Shown here: positions 43,809-55,107 of the stretch, one piece after another
How the letters are laid out: each line of letters starts with the position of its first letter
How positions within the stretch are numbered: position 1 is the first letter of the stretch
Assembly: GCF_023703085.1 (NCBI RefSeq)
Contig: NZ_JAMQJY010000007.1
Coordinates: 19,891 to 83,890 of the forward strand
Direction of reading: 5' to 3'
Source: Alkalicoccobacillus plakortidis
GTDB taxonomy: Bacteria; Bacillota; Bacilli; Bacillales; Bacillaceae_D
Length of the DNA: 64,000 nt
Program-made: the position numbers and the translations under genes
Notes under the pieces: model-generated
Seen by the model: the letters and a program-made list of their open reading frames with translations, nothing else
Databases searched by the model: none
Told to the model about the DNA's origin: nothing

Positions 43809-45128
43809 ATGACAAAAACCAAAGAAAAACAATTGCACATAGGGGTTTTACTATATGGTTGTGGCCATCATCAAGCATCCTGGTTAATGCCCAATTCAAG
43901 CGTTGAACGGATAGGGGACATCTCTTATTATCAATCTTTAGCTCAATTATCGGAGAAGGGTTACTTTGATGCGGTGTTCTTCGCAGATAATCATTCATTT
44001 CAAGGGAACGATTCTAGCGAAATGCCAGCATTTTGGTTTGATCCGATTGTGAATCTAACCGCTATTTCTCAAGTCACAAGTCACATAGGATTAGTATCAA
44101 CCATCTCAAGTACCTTTGCTAATCCTTTTACAGCGTCACGACAATTATTAAGCTTAGATCATCTAACAAAAGGACGCGTGGGGTGGAATTTGGTGACATC
44201 GATGAGGGATGTAGAGGCATTAAATCATAGCATGAATGAACTCCCTTCACACGATGAACGCTATGAAAAGGCAGACGAATTTGCAGCTCTTATGAATAAA
44301 CTATTTCTTTCATGGGAATCTGAGGAGTTTGTACATAATCGAGAAGAGGGAGCGTTAATAAATCCTTCAAACATCAAGCCTTTTCATCACATTGGTGCAC
44401 ATTTTAACGTACAAGGTCCGTCTACTACGCCAAGAAGCCCACAAGGTAGACCTGTGTCCATGCAAGCAGGCGCATCTAAACAAGGTATTGCATTAGCCGC
44501 TAAATATGCCGATGCAGTCTATTCAGTGTCATGGAATCTAAAGCAAGCAAAAACCTTTCGCAAAAAATTAGATGAGCAGGTTAAACAAAGTCAGAACAGT
44601 CATAGACACATTAAAGTATTACCGGGATTAGTCACATATGTTGGCCGCACGTACGAGGAAGCGCTTGAAAAGAAAGCAGAATTAGATGAGCAATTACCTA
44701 TTGAGACGGGGTTAAAACAATTGAGCTTTTTTACACAGCAAGACTGCTCTCATTGGGAACTGGATAAAGCAGTGCCGCCATTACCCCCAGTAGAAGAATT
44801 TACAGGTCCTGTTGGTCGTTACGAAACCATACTCGAAATGATAAATGATACACAACCAACCGTAAGAGAATTAATAGGATATCTGAGTGCAGGCGGTGGA
44901 CATCACACACTGATAGGGACCCCTGAGCAAATAGTCGATCAGATGCAAGTCTGGTTCGAAGCGGGTGTCGCTGATGGATTTAATTTAATGCCTCCTACAT
45001 TACCTGGTAGTTTAGATGACTTTGTTGAACTCATTGTTCCTGAAATGCAGAGGAGAGGCATCTTTAGGAAAGAATATGAAGGACAGAGCTTTCGGGAACA
45101 TTTAGGATTAAAAGTAAATGGTTTGTAG
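43809..45128 (+). CDS. luciferase-like FMN-dependent monooxygenase (NtaA/SnaA/DszA type)
   Basis: A 439-aa bacterial luciferase superfamily monooxygenase using reduced FMN. Family blocks: YFDAVFFADNHSF, TSHIGLVSTISSTFANPFT, RVGWNLVTS, YEKADEFAALM and SPQGRPVSMQAGASKQG. Members oxidise EDTA, nitrilotriacetate, dibenzothiophene sulfone and similar compounds. ATG 43809 follows GAGGTG. Coupling to a TPP riboswitch suggests it helps recover a thiamine precursor, for example by oxidative breakdown of a thiamine derivative; this is inference. Confidence 0.88.
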   Translation: MTKTKEKQLHIGVLLYGCGHHQASWLMPNSSVERIGDISYYQSLAQLSEKGYFDAVFFADNHSFQGNDSSEMPAFWFDPIVNLTAISQVTSHIGLVSTISSTFANPFTASRQLLSLDHLTKGRVGWNLVTSMRDVEALNHSMNELPSHDERYEKADEFAALMNKLFLSWESEEFVHNREEGALINPSNIKPFHHIGAHFNVQGPSTTPRSPQGRPVSMQAGASKQGIALAAKYADAVYSVSWNLKQAKTFRKKLDEQVKQSQNSHRHIKVLPGLVTYVGRTYEEALEKKAELDEQLPIETGLKQLSFFTQQDCSHWELDKAVPPLPPVEEFTGPVGRYETILEMINDTQPTVRELIGYLSAGGGHHTLIGTPEQIVDQMQVWFEAGVADGFNLMPPTLPGSLDDFVELIVPEMQRRGIFRKEYEGQSFREHLGLKVNGL

Positions 45129-45241
45129 AACCTTGAAATGGTGATTACTTGCCCTGTATAGTGGATGTGACGTAGAACACGCAATCATTGGAAAGATTTC
45201 TGGAGAGGATTGACTACACAATAGAAATGAGATGATATTTT

Positions 45242-45412
45242 ATGGAGAAGTTTAAGATTGGAGATATGGTAGAAACAACGGAAGGTAGTATGCAACATAT
45301 CCCCGGTACAGTGGTGTATCTTGACCAAGAAAATGAAAAGTATCTTGTCCGTTTTGGAGGATCTCAACAAATGTACTATGCAGAAGATGAAATTGTGCTA
45401 TGGGGAACATGA
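45242..45412 (+). CDS. small hypothetical protein, 56 aa, SH3-like
   Basis: A 56-aa frame, MEKFKIGDMVETTEGSMQHI then VVYLDQENEKYLVRFGG and EDEIVLW. The pattern (KVGDxV..G.V..Y.VRFGG) is that of small beta-barrel (SH3/KOW-like) proteins. The ribosome site is weak, so support comes from the coherent protein. Confidence 0.55.
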   Translation: MEKFKIGDMVETTEGSMQHIPGTVVYLDQENEKYLVRFGGSQQMYYAEDEIVLWGT

Positions 45413-45565
45413 ACTAATATGGAGGAGGGAAGGATGTTTGCACTCGGGCGTCCTTCTTAATTCTTTACAATTGGATTATTGAAGCTTATGCTTTGATCAT
45501 ATTTGAATTTAGAAAGGGGCTGCAAATTCAGCTCTTTTTTTGTTTGAGCGAAAGAGGAGGTTACA

Positions 45566-46393
45566 ATGAAAAACTATATTCTTATGATATCTGGAACACT
45601 AATCATAGCATTGAGTATTACTCTCTTGGCAATGCCACATTCTATCGCTGATGGTGGGATTCTTGGAATAGCACTATTAATTTACTACGCTATTGGGGTA
45701 CAACCATCTATTGTCGTTTTTGGGTTGTTCGTTGTGATTATGCTTGCGAGCTATAAATTTTTATCGAAATCTGTCATTTTAAAAACGCTTGTGACTGTGC
45801 CGTTGCTATCCTTCTTCACCTATCTAACTGAACCATATGGAATCAAATTGGAGGACCCATTAGTTGCAGCCATTTTCTTTGGTCTTGTGTCTGGAGTTGG
45901 TTTTGGTTTAGTGATCTATTCAGGGAGCTCTGTAGGAGGCACTTCGACGATTGCGTTAATGCTAAAGAAAAAATTTGGCTTGGATGTGATTTTCACTGCC
46001 TTCATCATGGATGTGATCGTTGTATTAGCAGGTGTCCTAATTATTGGTGTGCTTAATACGTTGTATACAGTCATCGCATTATTTATTGGTAAAGTAGCAA
46101 GTGATTATGTCATTGGAGGTTTAGATAGTAAGAAGGCATTTATCATTGTATCAAGCAAAAACGATCAGATCGCCAAAAAGGTCGTAACAAATCTAGCTTC
46201 AAGTGCGACCTATATTAATGGAAAAGGTGTTTATGCAAATCAAGAGCAACAGATGTTATACATTCTCGTCAAAAATCATAGAGTGATGCAGTTAAGAAGA
46301 ATTATTAATGAAATTGACCCTCAAGCATTTGTTGTCGTTAATAACGTGAAAGACGTCTCTGGTGGGACTTTTTTTGGTAATGCAAATTCGTGA
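45566..46393 (+). CDS. YitT family membrane protein
   Basis: A 275-aa membrane protein with five or six helices and a cytoplasmic C-terminal DUF2179 domain (FIIVSSKNDQIAKKV to NEIDPQAFVVVNNVKDVSGG). YitT proteins are widespread in Firmicutes with no firm function. The conserved GGTSTIALML loop in the middle is present. Starts with ATG after AGAGGAGG. Terminator at 46430-46456. Confidence 0.9.
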   Translation: MKNYILMISGTLIIALSITLLAMPHSIADGGILGIALLIYYAIGVQPSIVVFGLFVVIMLASYKFLSKSVILKTLVTVPLLSFFTYLTEPYGIKLEDPLVAAIFFGLVSGVGFGLVIYSGSSVGGTSTIALMLKKKFGLDVIFTAFIMDVIVVLAGVLIIGVLNTLYTVIALFIGKVASDYVIGGLDSKKAFIIVSSKNDQIAKKVVTNLASSATYINGKGVYANQEQQMLYILVKNHRVMQLRRIINEIDPQAFVVVNNVKDVSGGTFFGNANS

Positions 46394-46429
46394 TTTATGA
46401 TCAAAGTGAATCTCTAGATCAATGTCATA

Positions 46430-46456
46430 TATACCCAGCCTATGGTTGGGTTTTTG
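46430..46456 (+). terminator. terminator after the YitT gene
   Basis: Stem ACCCAGCC / GGTTGGGT, then TTTTTG. Confidence 0.82.
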
Positions 46457-46572
46457 TATTCTTTTAGGAACTATTAATGCACTCAATATCTACAGAACTC
46501 TTAATGATGCAGGATTTTTTCTTTTTATATGGAAAGAGTTAGTGAAGTAGTACATAGAAAAGGGGAATAATC

Positions 46573-47324
46573 ATGACATCTGACATACTGCAACAAAACA
46601 AACAAAGTTGGAATACAGTAGCTCATCACTTTAATGGTATAGATGCGTTACCAAGCTATGGACCGTTTGCTCAAACGGATGATGAACTCCAATTATTTGA
46701 GGATATTAAGGGTAAGAAGGTATTAGATATAGGTTGTGGAAGTGGCCATTCCCTTCGCTACATGAGTGATAGGGGTGCCAATGAGTTGTGGGGAGTTGAT
46801 TTATCAGAATCACAACTAGAGGCAGCAAGAGTCACATTAGCAGATGTCGAAGCTCAATTACACTGTGCAGCGATGGAAGAAGAAATTGGATTGCCAACAA
46901 CTTATTTCGACTGCGTGTACTCTATTTATGCTATAGGTTGGACGACTGAACTAGCAGCAACCTTCAAACTCATTTATTCCTATTTGAAGCCAGGTGGTTA
47001 CTTTATCTTTAGCTGGATCATCCCCTGTATGTTCATTTGAAAAGTGAACAGGGACAAATTTATCTTCAAGGATCCTATCAAGATGAAGGCACGATCACGT
47101 ATCAAAGGTTCAAAGGCGAAGAAGCCCCAATGACGATCCCAAAAAGAAAGATGAGTACGTACATAAATGAATTAATTAAAGCGGGATTTACGATTGAAGC
47201 TGTCATAGAGAGTGATGTACCAACGGAGCTTGATTCAGTTGAAGCAGAGATTTTAGATACATATTACTCACTGTATAAAGCAAGGAAGTTTCCGAGTACG
47301 ATGATTATAAAGGCGAGGAAATAG
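46573..47324 (+). pseudogene. class I SAM-dependent methyltransferase, one frameshift
   Basis: SAM methyltransferase with motif I VLDIGCGSGHSLRYM and DLSESQLEAAR as the acidic loop. The frame breaks at 47012-47018: AGCTGGATC stands where AGCTGGGATC would give FSWDHPLYVHLKSEQG. One missing G, directly after GCTGG, restores 250 codons. The WDHP motif is typical of this family. A partial copy of its 5' end lies at 61835-61960. Substrate unknown. Confidence 0.83.
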
Positions 47325-47358
47325 AAATAGTTAAATTGGTCTCTTATGGAGGTTTATC

Positions 47359-47679
47359 ATGCAAATAGAATTCGTAAAAGTTGAAGTTCTTCTGCCCGAA
47401 ATAATTATTGAGAAGGTCAGAGATGAATTGAATAATGCGGGGTTTCTAAGAGTCGGTTACTACGATCATGTACTTTCTTATAGCCATGTGAATGGGTATT
47501 GGAGACCATTGGATAATTCTATACCGTATAAAGGGAAGAAAGGCATCGTTTCTTTTGGTGAAGAATGTAAAATGGAGTTCAGATGTAAATATAAGGATAT
47601 AAAAAGAGTCATATCAATAATTAGGTCTATTCATCCGTATGAGGAACCAATCATTAATGTGATGCCTTTAATTAATTGA
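47359..47679 (+). CDS. NIF3 C-terminal (YqfO-like, CutA-fold) protein
   Basis: A 106-aa protein matching the small domain inserted in NIF3/YqfO proteins: KVEVLLPEIIIEKVRDEL, YYDHVLSYSHVNGYWRPL, GEECKMEFRCKYKDIKRVI and HPYEEPIINVMPL. The HPYEEP motif is diagnostic of the fold. Stand-alone copies are common and of unknown function; a metal- or ligand-sensing role is usually supposed. Confidence 0.88.
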   Translation: MQIEFVKVEVLLPEIIIEKVRDELNNAGFLRVGYYDHVLSYSHVNGYWRPLDNSIPYKGKKGIVSFGEECKMEFRCKYKDIKRVISIIRSIHPYEEPIINVMPLIN

Positions 47680-48001
47680 ATTCTAAAGCTATTTTAATAG
47701 TAAACTAGAATATTTACCTTTAGCTTTTAAAGCATTAGAGTAACAAAATTAAAATTCTGCAAATGCAGGATTTTTTTCTTTTTTATGAGGACATAATCAG
47801 TGAATTTGTGATCATGGTTTAGTGTGATAAAAACCTTTTGTGGAGTAATTAAAAGTGTAGTTGACCAAGTTTTTTAATGGAGACATTTTTTGTCCTTGTG
47901 CTGAAACCCCCTTAAATTAAAGAGAATCTCAAGATTTGTCTGTTTTAAGCCGTACAGATAAGACAGTAAGCTTAGGCTAATACAGAAAGGGAGTTGATCC
48001 A
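47680..48001 (+). other. intergenic region with a GCAGGATTTTTT terminator
   Basis: Hairpin TTCTGC AAAT GCAGGA with T7 at 47750-47776 closes the NIF3-like gene. The rest is AT-rich and carries the ribosome site AAAGGGAG before 48002. No gene seen. Confidence 0.55.
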
Positions 48002-48875
48002 ATGACAGAACAAGGTGTATCGCTTGGTTTTATCGGGACAGGTGTAATGGGGAAAAGCATGGCCCACAATTTATTACAAGCAGGATATCCAGTGCATGTA
48101 TTTAGCCGGACAAAATCGAAAGCGGATGACTTATTAAATGAAGGAGCGACATGGCACGATTCTCCTGGAGAGCTTGTTACGCACTGTGATGTGCTCATAT
48201 CAATGGTTGGGTACCCAAAAGACGTTGAGCAAATTTATTTAGGATCTAATGGAATCATTCAGACAGCAAAAGCTGGAACGATATTTATTGATATGACTAC
48301 ATCGAGCCCTGAGTTAGCCAAAAAAATTGAAGAGGAAGCAAGAAAACATGGCTCCTATTCGCTGGATGCTCCCGTTTCAGGAGGCGATATTGGAGCTCGA
48401 AATGGGAAACTTTCCATTATGGTCGGTGGAGATGCGGAAGTATTTGAAAAGGTTCAGCCAATACTCGCGGTTCTTGGAACAAACATTGTCCATCAAGGTA
48501 CATCCGGAGCGGGACAACATACTAAAATGAGTAATCAAATCGCCATTGCTTCTACTATGATGGGCGTTTGTGAGGCAATTAAATACGCAGAAAGATCTGG
48601 TCTTGATCCAAGCACAGTGTTAAAGAGTATAGAAAGTGGTTCTGCGGGAAGCTTGGTCTCTGAGTAATCTTGGTCCACGAATTATTCAAGAGAATTTTGA
48701 ACCTGGATTTTATGTGAAGCATTTTATTAAGGATATGGGCATCGCCATTCAGTCAGCTGAAGAGATGGGACTAAAATTGTATGGGTTGGAATTGGCAAAA
48801 GCACTATATAGTGATTTAGCAAGTCAAGGCGAGGGGAACAGTGGGACTCATGCACTTTTTAAGCTTTATGAGTAG
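48002..48875 (+). pseudogene. NAD(P)-dependent beta-hydroxyacid dehydrogenase (HIBADH-like), one frameshift
   Basis: 3-hydroxyisobutyrate / 6-phosphogluconate dehydrogenase superfamily. Rossmann motif GFIGTGVMGKSMAHNLL, substrate motif DAPVSGGDIGARNG and catalytic Lys in TKMSNQ. The frame breaks at 48651-48656 (GCTTGG); removing one T gives [15 protein letters not shown] and 290 codons, the family length. It precedes the glycosidase-like locus after a terminator and is probably a separate unit. Confidence 0.87.
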
Positions 48876-48917
48876 TACAGAAATAGCGGACATTCTTTGT
48901 CATTCATACTAAGGAAC

Positions 48918-48948
48918 AAAAGATGGCTGTATGAAGCCATTTTTAAAT
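48918..48948 (+). terminator. terminator after the HIBADH-like gene
   Basis: Stem AGATGGCT / AGCCATTTTT around GTATGA, with T run. It sets off the glycan locus that follows. Confidence 0.7.
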
Positions 48949-48980
48949 CAATTATTGTGATCGTATGAGAGGAGGCTTCT

Positions 48981-50980
48981 ATGTTTTGGTGGGAACGAAA
49001 TAACTTAAGGTTGATCCAAACCAATTTACGAGAGGTCGATGCGACATTAAATGTGGATCAATTAATCTCTGATTTAAAAGAATTCTCAGCGAACACGTTA
49101 ATGATGAATGCTGGAGGAATCTTTGCGTTTTATCCAACGAAACTGAAATATCAATATCAAACACCATACCTAAAACAAGATCTACTTAGAAAGGTCATTG
49201 AAGAAACGCATGCAGCTGGTATCAAGTTCATCGCCCGCTTTGATTTCAGTAAAGCTCATGAAAGCATATTTAAAGAGAAGCCGGAATGGTTTTATCGTAC
49301 GAAAGATGGTCATGAGGTTAATTACAATGGCATTGTTCATACGTGTATTAATGGATATTACCAACAAGAATATTCCTTAAAAATGATTGAAGAAGTCATA
49401 ACAGAATATCAGGTTGATGGGATCTTTTTTAACATGTTTGGCTATCAAACAAGTGATTATAGTAGCAATGATTACGGGATATGTCATTGTCAAAGCTGTC
49501 AAACACGTTTTAAGGAAATGTATCAGCTTGAATTGCCTTTATCAAACGATCGATCCAGTGAGAGCTACAAGAAATATAAGGAGTTTCAATGGAAAACTAC
49601 TCAAGAAATGCTTGGATCGAATTCATGAGCTTGTAAAGAGGATAAACCCTCATATCGCCATCAGCACTTACAACGATCACAAGGTCGATATTGTTCGCAA
49701 TGAATCAAATACGAAATTAACTCGGCCACATCCTGTTTGGTTGTACTCTTCTTCTGAAAATGTGAAGTCAGTGGAGGATACTTGGGAAGACAAACTGATT
49801 AGTAACTGCTGTATAAATGCTGTTGATTTACAATATCGATTTATGGGTGTTTCTAAAGAAGAAGTAAGCATTCGTCTGTATGAAAGTATTGCCAGCGGTT
49901 CAGGGCTAGATTTTTGCATAATAGGCGTATTTGATGGTTATTCAGATAGAAGAAATTTTCCAAGCTGTTAAAGAAGTTTTCCGGTTCCACGAAGAGAATG
50001 AAAAATATTTCGGTCAATTATTGTCCTTAGAAGAAACAGCCATCATTAAACCATCAGGGCCAAGGGTCTTTGATAATAAAGAATATCTAGGAATTTTTAA
50101 AATGCTAAAAGAACAACATAAACCATTTGATGTTCTATACCAGCATCAGCTTATCAACAACGAAGCTAAGCTAGAAAGGTTTCAACTTGTGATCCTACCT
50201 GATATCCGAGAATGGGAGACTGAACAACTAGAAGTGCTAGTTAGATTACAAGAAAAAGGTGTTAGAATCTTAGCGACAGGCGGGACATTCACACATCCTG
50301 ACCACGCGCCAGTGCTACACTCTCTTTTTAATGCCAAATTCATTGAGAGTACAACAGAGAATGATGCAGCATACTTACTCTCTTCAGATAGGCAGAGTAG
50401 TAAGGAACACTGGGTTTTTATCGATGGAGAGTTTTCTAAAATGAACTTCGCTGACTCGAGTGTTAAACAGCTTCCATATATTGCACCATCCTCCTTTGGA
50501 CCTCCAGAGCGAGCATATGATCACAAGCAAAGTGATTTTCATGGAGTAGGTATTCACCGAACAGAAAATGGATCAAATGCTTTTATCACGTGGCAACCAG
50601 GAAAGTTGTACTACCAGCATGGTTATGAGGAGCATAAACAGCTGTTTCTAAATGTAATGAATCATATTGAACCTCGATCAATAATTAAGACGAATGCGGC
50701 TAGTAGTGTTGAGGTGTTTATAAACCGTACAGGTAACGGAGAGTATTTATGTCAGGTTCTCAATTTATCTGGATTTAATGGCGTCACATATATGGAACCC
50801 ATTCCAATGGAGAGTATTCAAATACAGTTGAAGCTTGAAGAAGTTCCAAGTAAGATTATCGATTTAAATCACAAAGGAGAGATCGCCTTTGAGACTAGTC
50901 ATGGTGATTCAACCATCACATTTCAAGTGGATCAGCTTCAAAGATATGAAGCCTTTGTTATAGAAATGAGCAAGCAGTAA
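48981..50980 (+). pseudogene. GHL6-type glycosidase-like protein 1, two frameshifts
   Basis: First of three paralogues. N-terminal TIM-barrel part: RLIQTNLREVDA, MNAGGIFAFYPT, FIARFDFSKAHESIF, PEWFYR, VDGIFFNMFGY and the zinc-like cluster CHCQSC. A C-terminal part resembles the amidotransferase-like trimerisation domain of GH42 beta-galactosidases. Breaks at 49610-49615 (GCTTGG) and 49960-49965 (CCAAGC); removing one base at each gives EMLDRIHELVKRINPH and RNFPAVKEVFRFH, 665 aa. It lacks a signal peptide, so it is probably cytoplasmic, acting on imported oligosaccharide. The family activity is not established. Confidence 0.78.
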
Positions 50981-50994
50981 ATGGAGGTGAAGTG

Positions 50995-53068
50995 ATGGAC
51001 GTTCAACCTTATCAAAAAGATCCTGATTTTTGGAAAACTAGATTTCGTCTGATTCAACCTAACATGAGAAAAGTTGATGCGATTGATCTAGATGTAGAAG
51101 AAATGATTGATGAAGTAAAAGAGTATGGAGCAAATGCTATTTTGGTTAACGGTGGAGGTATTGTTGCTTGGTATCCAACAACAAATGCCTATCAGAAAAC
51201 GAATGAATTCATGCAAGGAGATTTTTTAGGGAGTGTGATTGCTTCGGCCCATAAAGCAAATATTAAGGTGTTAGTAAGGATGGATGTAAGTAAAAGCTAT
51301 TCTCATTTATTAGAATCGCATCCTAATTGGTTTAGAAGAGATGCTGCCGGAGATGTTGTTAAGCATTGGGAGATGTTAACTACCTGTCCGACTGGTCCCT
51401 TTTGGGAGGATTATAACTTCCGCGTGTTAGAAGAGTTGTTAAACAAATATCCAGTTGATGGAATCTTCTTTAATGCCTTTAATTATTTACGATGTAGTTG
51501 TAAGCGTTGTCAAAAGTTATTCAAAGAAAAGACAGGGTTCGATTTGCCTATAAAAGAGGACTGGGACAATCCAGCTTGGCGAGCTTTTGTGCATTATCGC
51601 TATGAACGTCATGCAGATTACAATCAACGACTAGCGGAATTTGTAGATGTAGTTTCACCAGGGACTGTGCTTACGATTGATACAAATGTTACATCGGATT
51701 CCTACAAAGGCATTCGTGAAAGTGGATGGCACACAGTGAATTTTGCAGAGAGTAATGGCTGTATTACAAGTGAGGCATTTAACTTCGTGGATCGGCCATT
51801 TCCTAAGTGGAACTATTGGGTTGGTGAAGAAGTCAAAATTGGCAACCACATTAAACAAACGTCCATCATCCTAAGTTACTCAAAATCGATCTTTAGCCGC
51901 AGAGCAGCACAGCCAAGCCATACAGTTTGGGTATGATTTAATGCAGATTGCAGCGAATGGAGGCGCGCCATTTGTAGCACTAAGTGGGACCTTCGAGCAG
52001 GACGATAAGCAAGCTCTACCTATTACTAAAAGGATATACAACTATTTAAAGACATTTGAGCAAGAATACAACGATATGAAGCCAATGGCAGATGTCGCGA
52101 TTATTTATTCTCAACGAACCGCAGATTACTACGGCAAAGACAATCCAGCAGAGCGTTGGCAAGCGCATTATCGCGGCATGTACGAAATCATGGCAGAGAG
52201 CCATATTCCTTTCACTGTGCTTCATGAAGGGTGTTTATCTATTGAAAAGTTGCAACCTTATTCATGTCTCATCCTTCCAAATGTTGCAGCACTTAGTGAT
52301 GAGGAAGCTTCATTACTAGATAGATATGTCAATTCAGGTGGTCACATCATCACAACCTATGAAACAGGTCTTTACGAAAGTGAAGGACAGCGAAGGTCGG
52401 AGCAGGCCTTAAAGTGTGTAGGCAGAGAGGTAGGAGAATCTGTGCAAAACACATACACGTACTTGGCGGTTCGCGATCAAACATTAATAGAAGATTACCC
52501 AGACACAAGTGTAATGATGTTCACGGGAGATTTTTTAGAAACAGTTGAGAAAAAAGGTCATGCCAAATTAGTAAGTGAGGACTTATTTGGTATACCAAGT
52601 GTACGAAACACAACGCCTGAATTCGCATATTGGGACGAAGTATCTGATTCTTCTGGTTTGATGATCCATTCATATGGAAAAGGCAAGGCAGCTTATCTAC
52701 CGTGGAGTCCTGACAAACTCTATTATTTGATGGGCATACACGAATATAAGTCGCTAATCGACGGCTTAGTCAAACGTTTTTGTGGGTCCTTGACGATGAA
52801 GTCTAATGCTCCTGGAGGGGTTGAATGCCTTCTCGCTAAAAGAAAATCAGGTGGGTACCTTATCCATTTGCTAAATGGCGTTGGAACACAAGGCAAGCCT
52901 TTAACTGAAACAGTTCAGATAGCAAACATTCAATTAAAGATAAAAGGTAATTTTACATCAGCACGATCCTTAACAACTGGTGAGGACTGTTTCATTAAAA
53001 AAGAAGGAGAGTACTCATCGGTGATCGTTAATAGTCTAGGTTTATTCGAGGCGATCGTCATTGAATAG
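50995..53068 (+). pseudogene. GHL6-type glycosidase-like protein 2, one frameshift
   Basis: Second paralogue, about 690 aa. Shared blocks: RLIQPNMRKVDAIDLDVEEM, NGGGIVAWYPT, KVLVRMDVSKSYSHLL, PNWFRR, VDGIFFNAFNY and CSCKRC. ATG 50995 follows GGAGGTGAAG; it lies 14 bases after gene 1. The frame breaks around 51888-51896, where dropping one T of CTTTAGCC gives SILAAEQHSQAIQFGYDLMQ. This break is not at the GCTGG motif. The C-terminal part reads LLNGVGTQGKPLTETVQ and IVNSLGLFEAIVIE. The protein probably acts on a glycan fragment brought in by the adjacent transporter. Confidence 0.78.
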
Positions 53069-53113
53069 AGGTGTTTTTATTAATAAAAATATAACGAGTT
53101 GGGAGTGATGAAG

Positions 53114-54062
53114 TTGGAGCAATCGCTTAAAACAAATAGTAGGGCAGCAACACCTTATAATAGAAATTTGTGGAATAGAATTGTCTCTCACAAATGGATC
53201 TATCTTCTGTTGTTACCTGGATTGCTATATTTTCTAATCTTTAGAATCGCGCCAATGTGGGGTCTACTAATTGCTTTTAAGGATTACAATGCCTACGTTG
53301 GATTTTGGGGCAGTGAATGGGTAGGGCTACAACATTTCAGAGAATTATTTGGCAGTACAAATTTTTATATTATGCTTCGAAACACGTTTGTTATTAATAT
53401 TCTTAGCTTAGTATTTTTCTTCCCTTTGCCAATTCTTCTAGCGATTATGTTAAATGAAGTACGCCATGGTCTATTTAAGCGTATAAATCAGTCCATTGTC
53501 TATTTACCCCATTTTCTTTCCTGGGTTGTAGTCGCAAGTTTGACTGCGTTTATGTTATCGACGGATATCGGTGTCCTAAATAAATTAATTCATGCACTTG
53601 GGTTTGATCGAATTTCTTTTATCAAACGCTAACTATTTTTGGGGAATCATCACCGTTCAAAATATATGGAAAGAACTTGGTTGGGGAACAATCATCTTCC
53701 TAGCGGCGATCGCCGGTGTTGACCCATCAAGGTATGAAGCTGCTGTCATTGATGGAGCAAGTCGTTTTCGTCAAATTTGGCATATTACTCTTCCTGCCAT
53801 TCGGCCAACAATCATCATCCTACTCATACTTCGCTTAGGTAATATGGCTGATGTTGGTTTTGAACAAATATTGTTGATGATGAATCCACTTGTTATGTCT
53901 ACCGCGGAAGTATTTGATACGTATGCCTATACTCACGGTATCTTGCAAGGTCAAATTAGTATTGGGGTTACCGTCGGAATGTTTAAGGGTGTTGTTGGAC
54001 TCGTATTAGTTTTGAGTGCTAACTACATCGTCAAACGAATGGGGCACGAGGGGATTTATTAA
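53114..54062 (+). pseudogene. ABC carbohydrate transporter permease (LplB/YtcP-like), one frameshift
   Basis: Inner membrane subunit, six helices. The cytoplasmic EAA loop YEAAVIDGASRFRQIWHITL (about 205-225 of the repaired protein) binds the shared ATPase. Conserved start IYLLLLPGLLYFLIFRIAPMW. The frame breaks near 53611-53622 within T runs; losing one T joins DRIS to LSNANYFWGIITVQ. Repaired length about 315 aa. TTG 53114 is the best spaced start; TTG 53099 and ATG 53108 are alternatives. No ATPase gene is in the locus, so it would use a general one such as MsmX, as the Lpl/Yes type does. Confidence 0.8.
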
Positions 54063-54095
54063 TAAAAAAAAATCTTAAGTAAGGAGGGATATGTT

Positions 54096-54970
54096 TTGAG
54101 CTTTGTGACATCAAAAAAGATGACAATAGGTGATTGGATTAACTACAGTTGTCTTATTCTAATCTCGGCAATTAGTATTTTCCCTTTCTTGTATGTATTC
54201 AGTGTTTCTTTTACCGATCCGGAAGTATATGTACCACTTGGATTTTACTTATTTCCAGAGAAGTGGTCGCTTGATGCCTATATTTATATTCTGCAAACAA
54301 ATAGTTTCATCAATGCACTAAAAAGCACCTTGTACGTGACGGTTGTTGGGACCATCCTTAATGTGATTGTATCGTTCTCGATGGCTTACGCACTAACAAA
54401 GAAGAATATGCCTGGTCGGAAATATATTCTTGGCATTGTGATTTTCACGCTTGTATTTAATGCAGGCATAGTACCCAACTATTTGTTGATAAGAGAATTA
54501 AATCTAATCAATAGTTACTGGGCATTGATTTTAATGGCCTTAACGAATGGTTGGAGCATTATCGTCATCAAAAGCTTTATGGATTCCTTGCCACCTGAAT
54601 TGGAAGAAGCAGCAAAAAAATCGATGGAGCGAATGATATGGGTGTATTCCTAAGAATCATTATCCCTTTATCCATGCCGGCGATCGCTGCCTTTACTCTT
54701 TTCTTTGCAGTGGCTCATTGGAACACGTATTTTAATGCATTAGTTTATCTAACTGATTCTTCAAAATGGACCTTACAGGTTTTGGTGAAAACACTAGTTA
54801 TTGATTCAGACTCCAACGGAATAAACACAGGTGGAGATGAAAGTGTGGTACCTCAAGAAACGATTCGGATGGCTTCTATTGTCTTATCGATGCTTCCTAT
54901 CTTAGTTGTCTATCCGTTCTTACAGAAATATTTTGCTAAAGGGGTGATGCTGGGATCGGTAAAGGGTTGA
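54096..54970 (+). pseudogene. ABC carbohydrate transporter permease (LplC/YtcP-like), one frameshift
   Basis: Second permease, six helices beginning ISAISIFPFLYVFSVSFTDP. The EAA loop ELEEAAK..IDGANDMGVFLRII is interrupted in an A run at 54614-54620; changing the run length restores it. The canonical EAA-x3-G spacing would mean two extra A, while one missing A is also possible. About 290 aa. TTG 54096 follows AAGGAGGG. Partners: the permease at 53114 and the binding protein at 55108. Confidence 0.8.
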
Positions 54971-55107
54971 TAAGCGGGAAGGTGAACGGACATTTTTTGC
55001 ACATCTATGAACGAGTCAATTAATGTCTGTCCTTATCTAGTGAAGAGTAGATTAAACTTTACGTAAGAGGATGGATCATTTAATCACGAAAAAGGGAGGA
55101 AGTTTAT

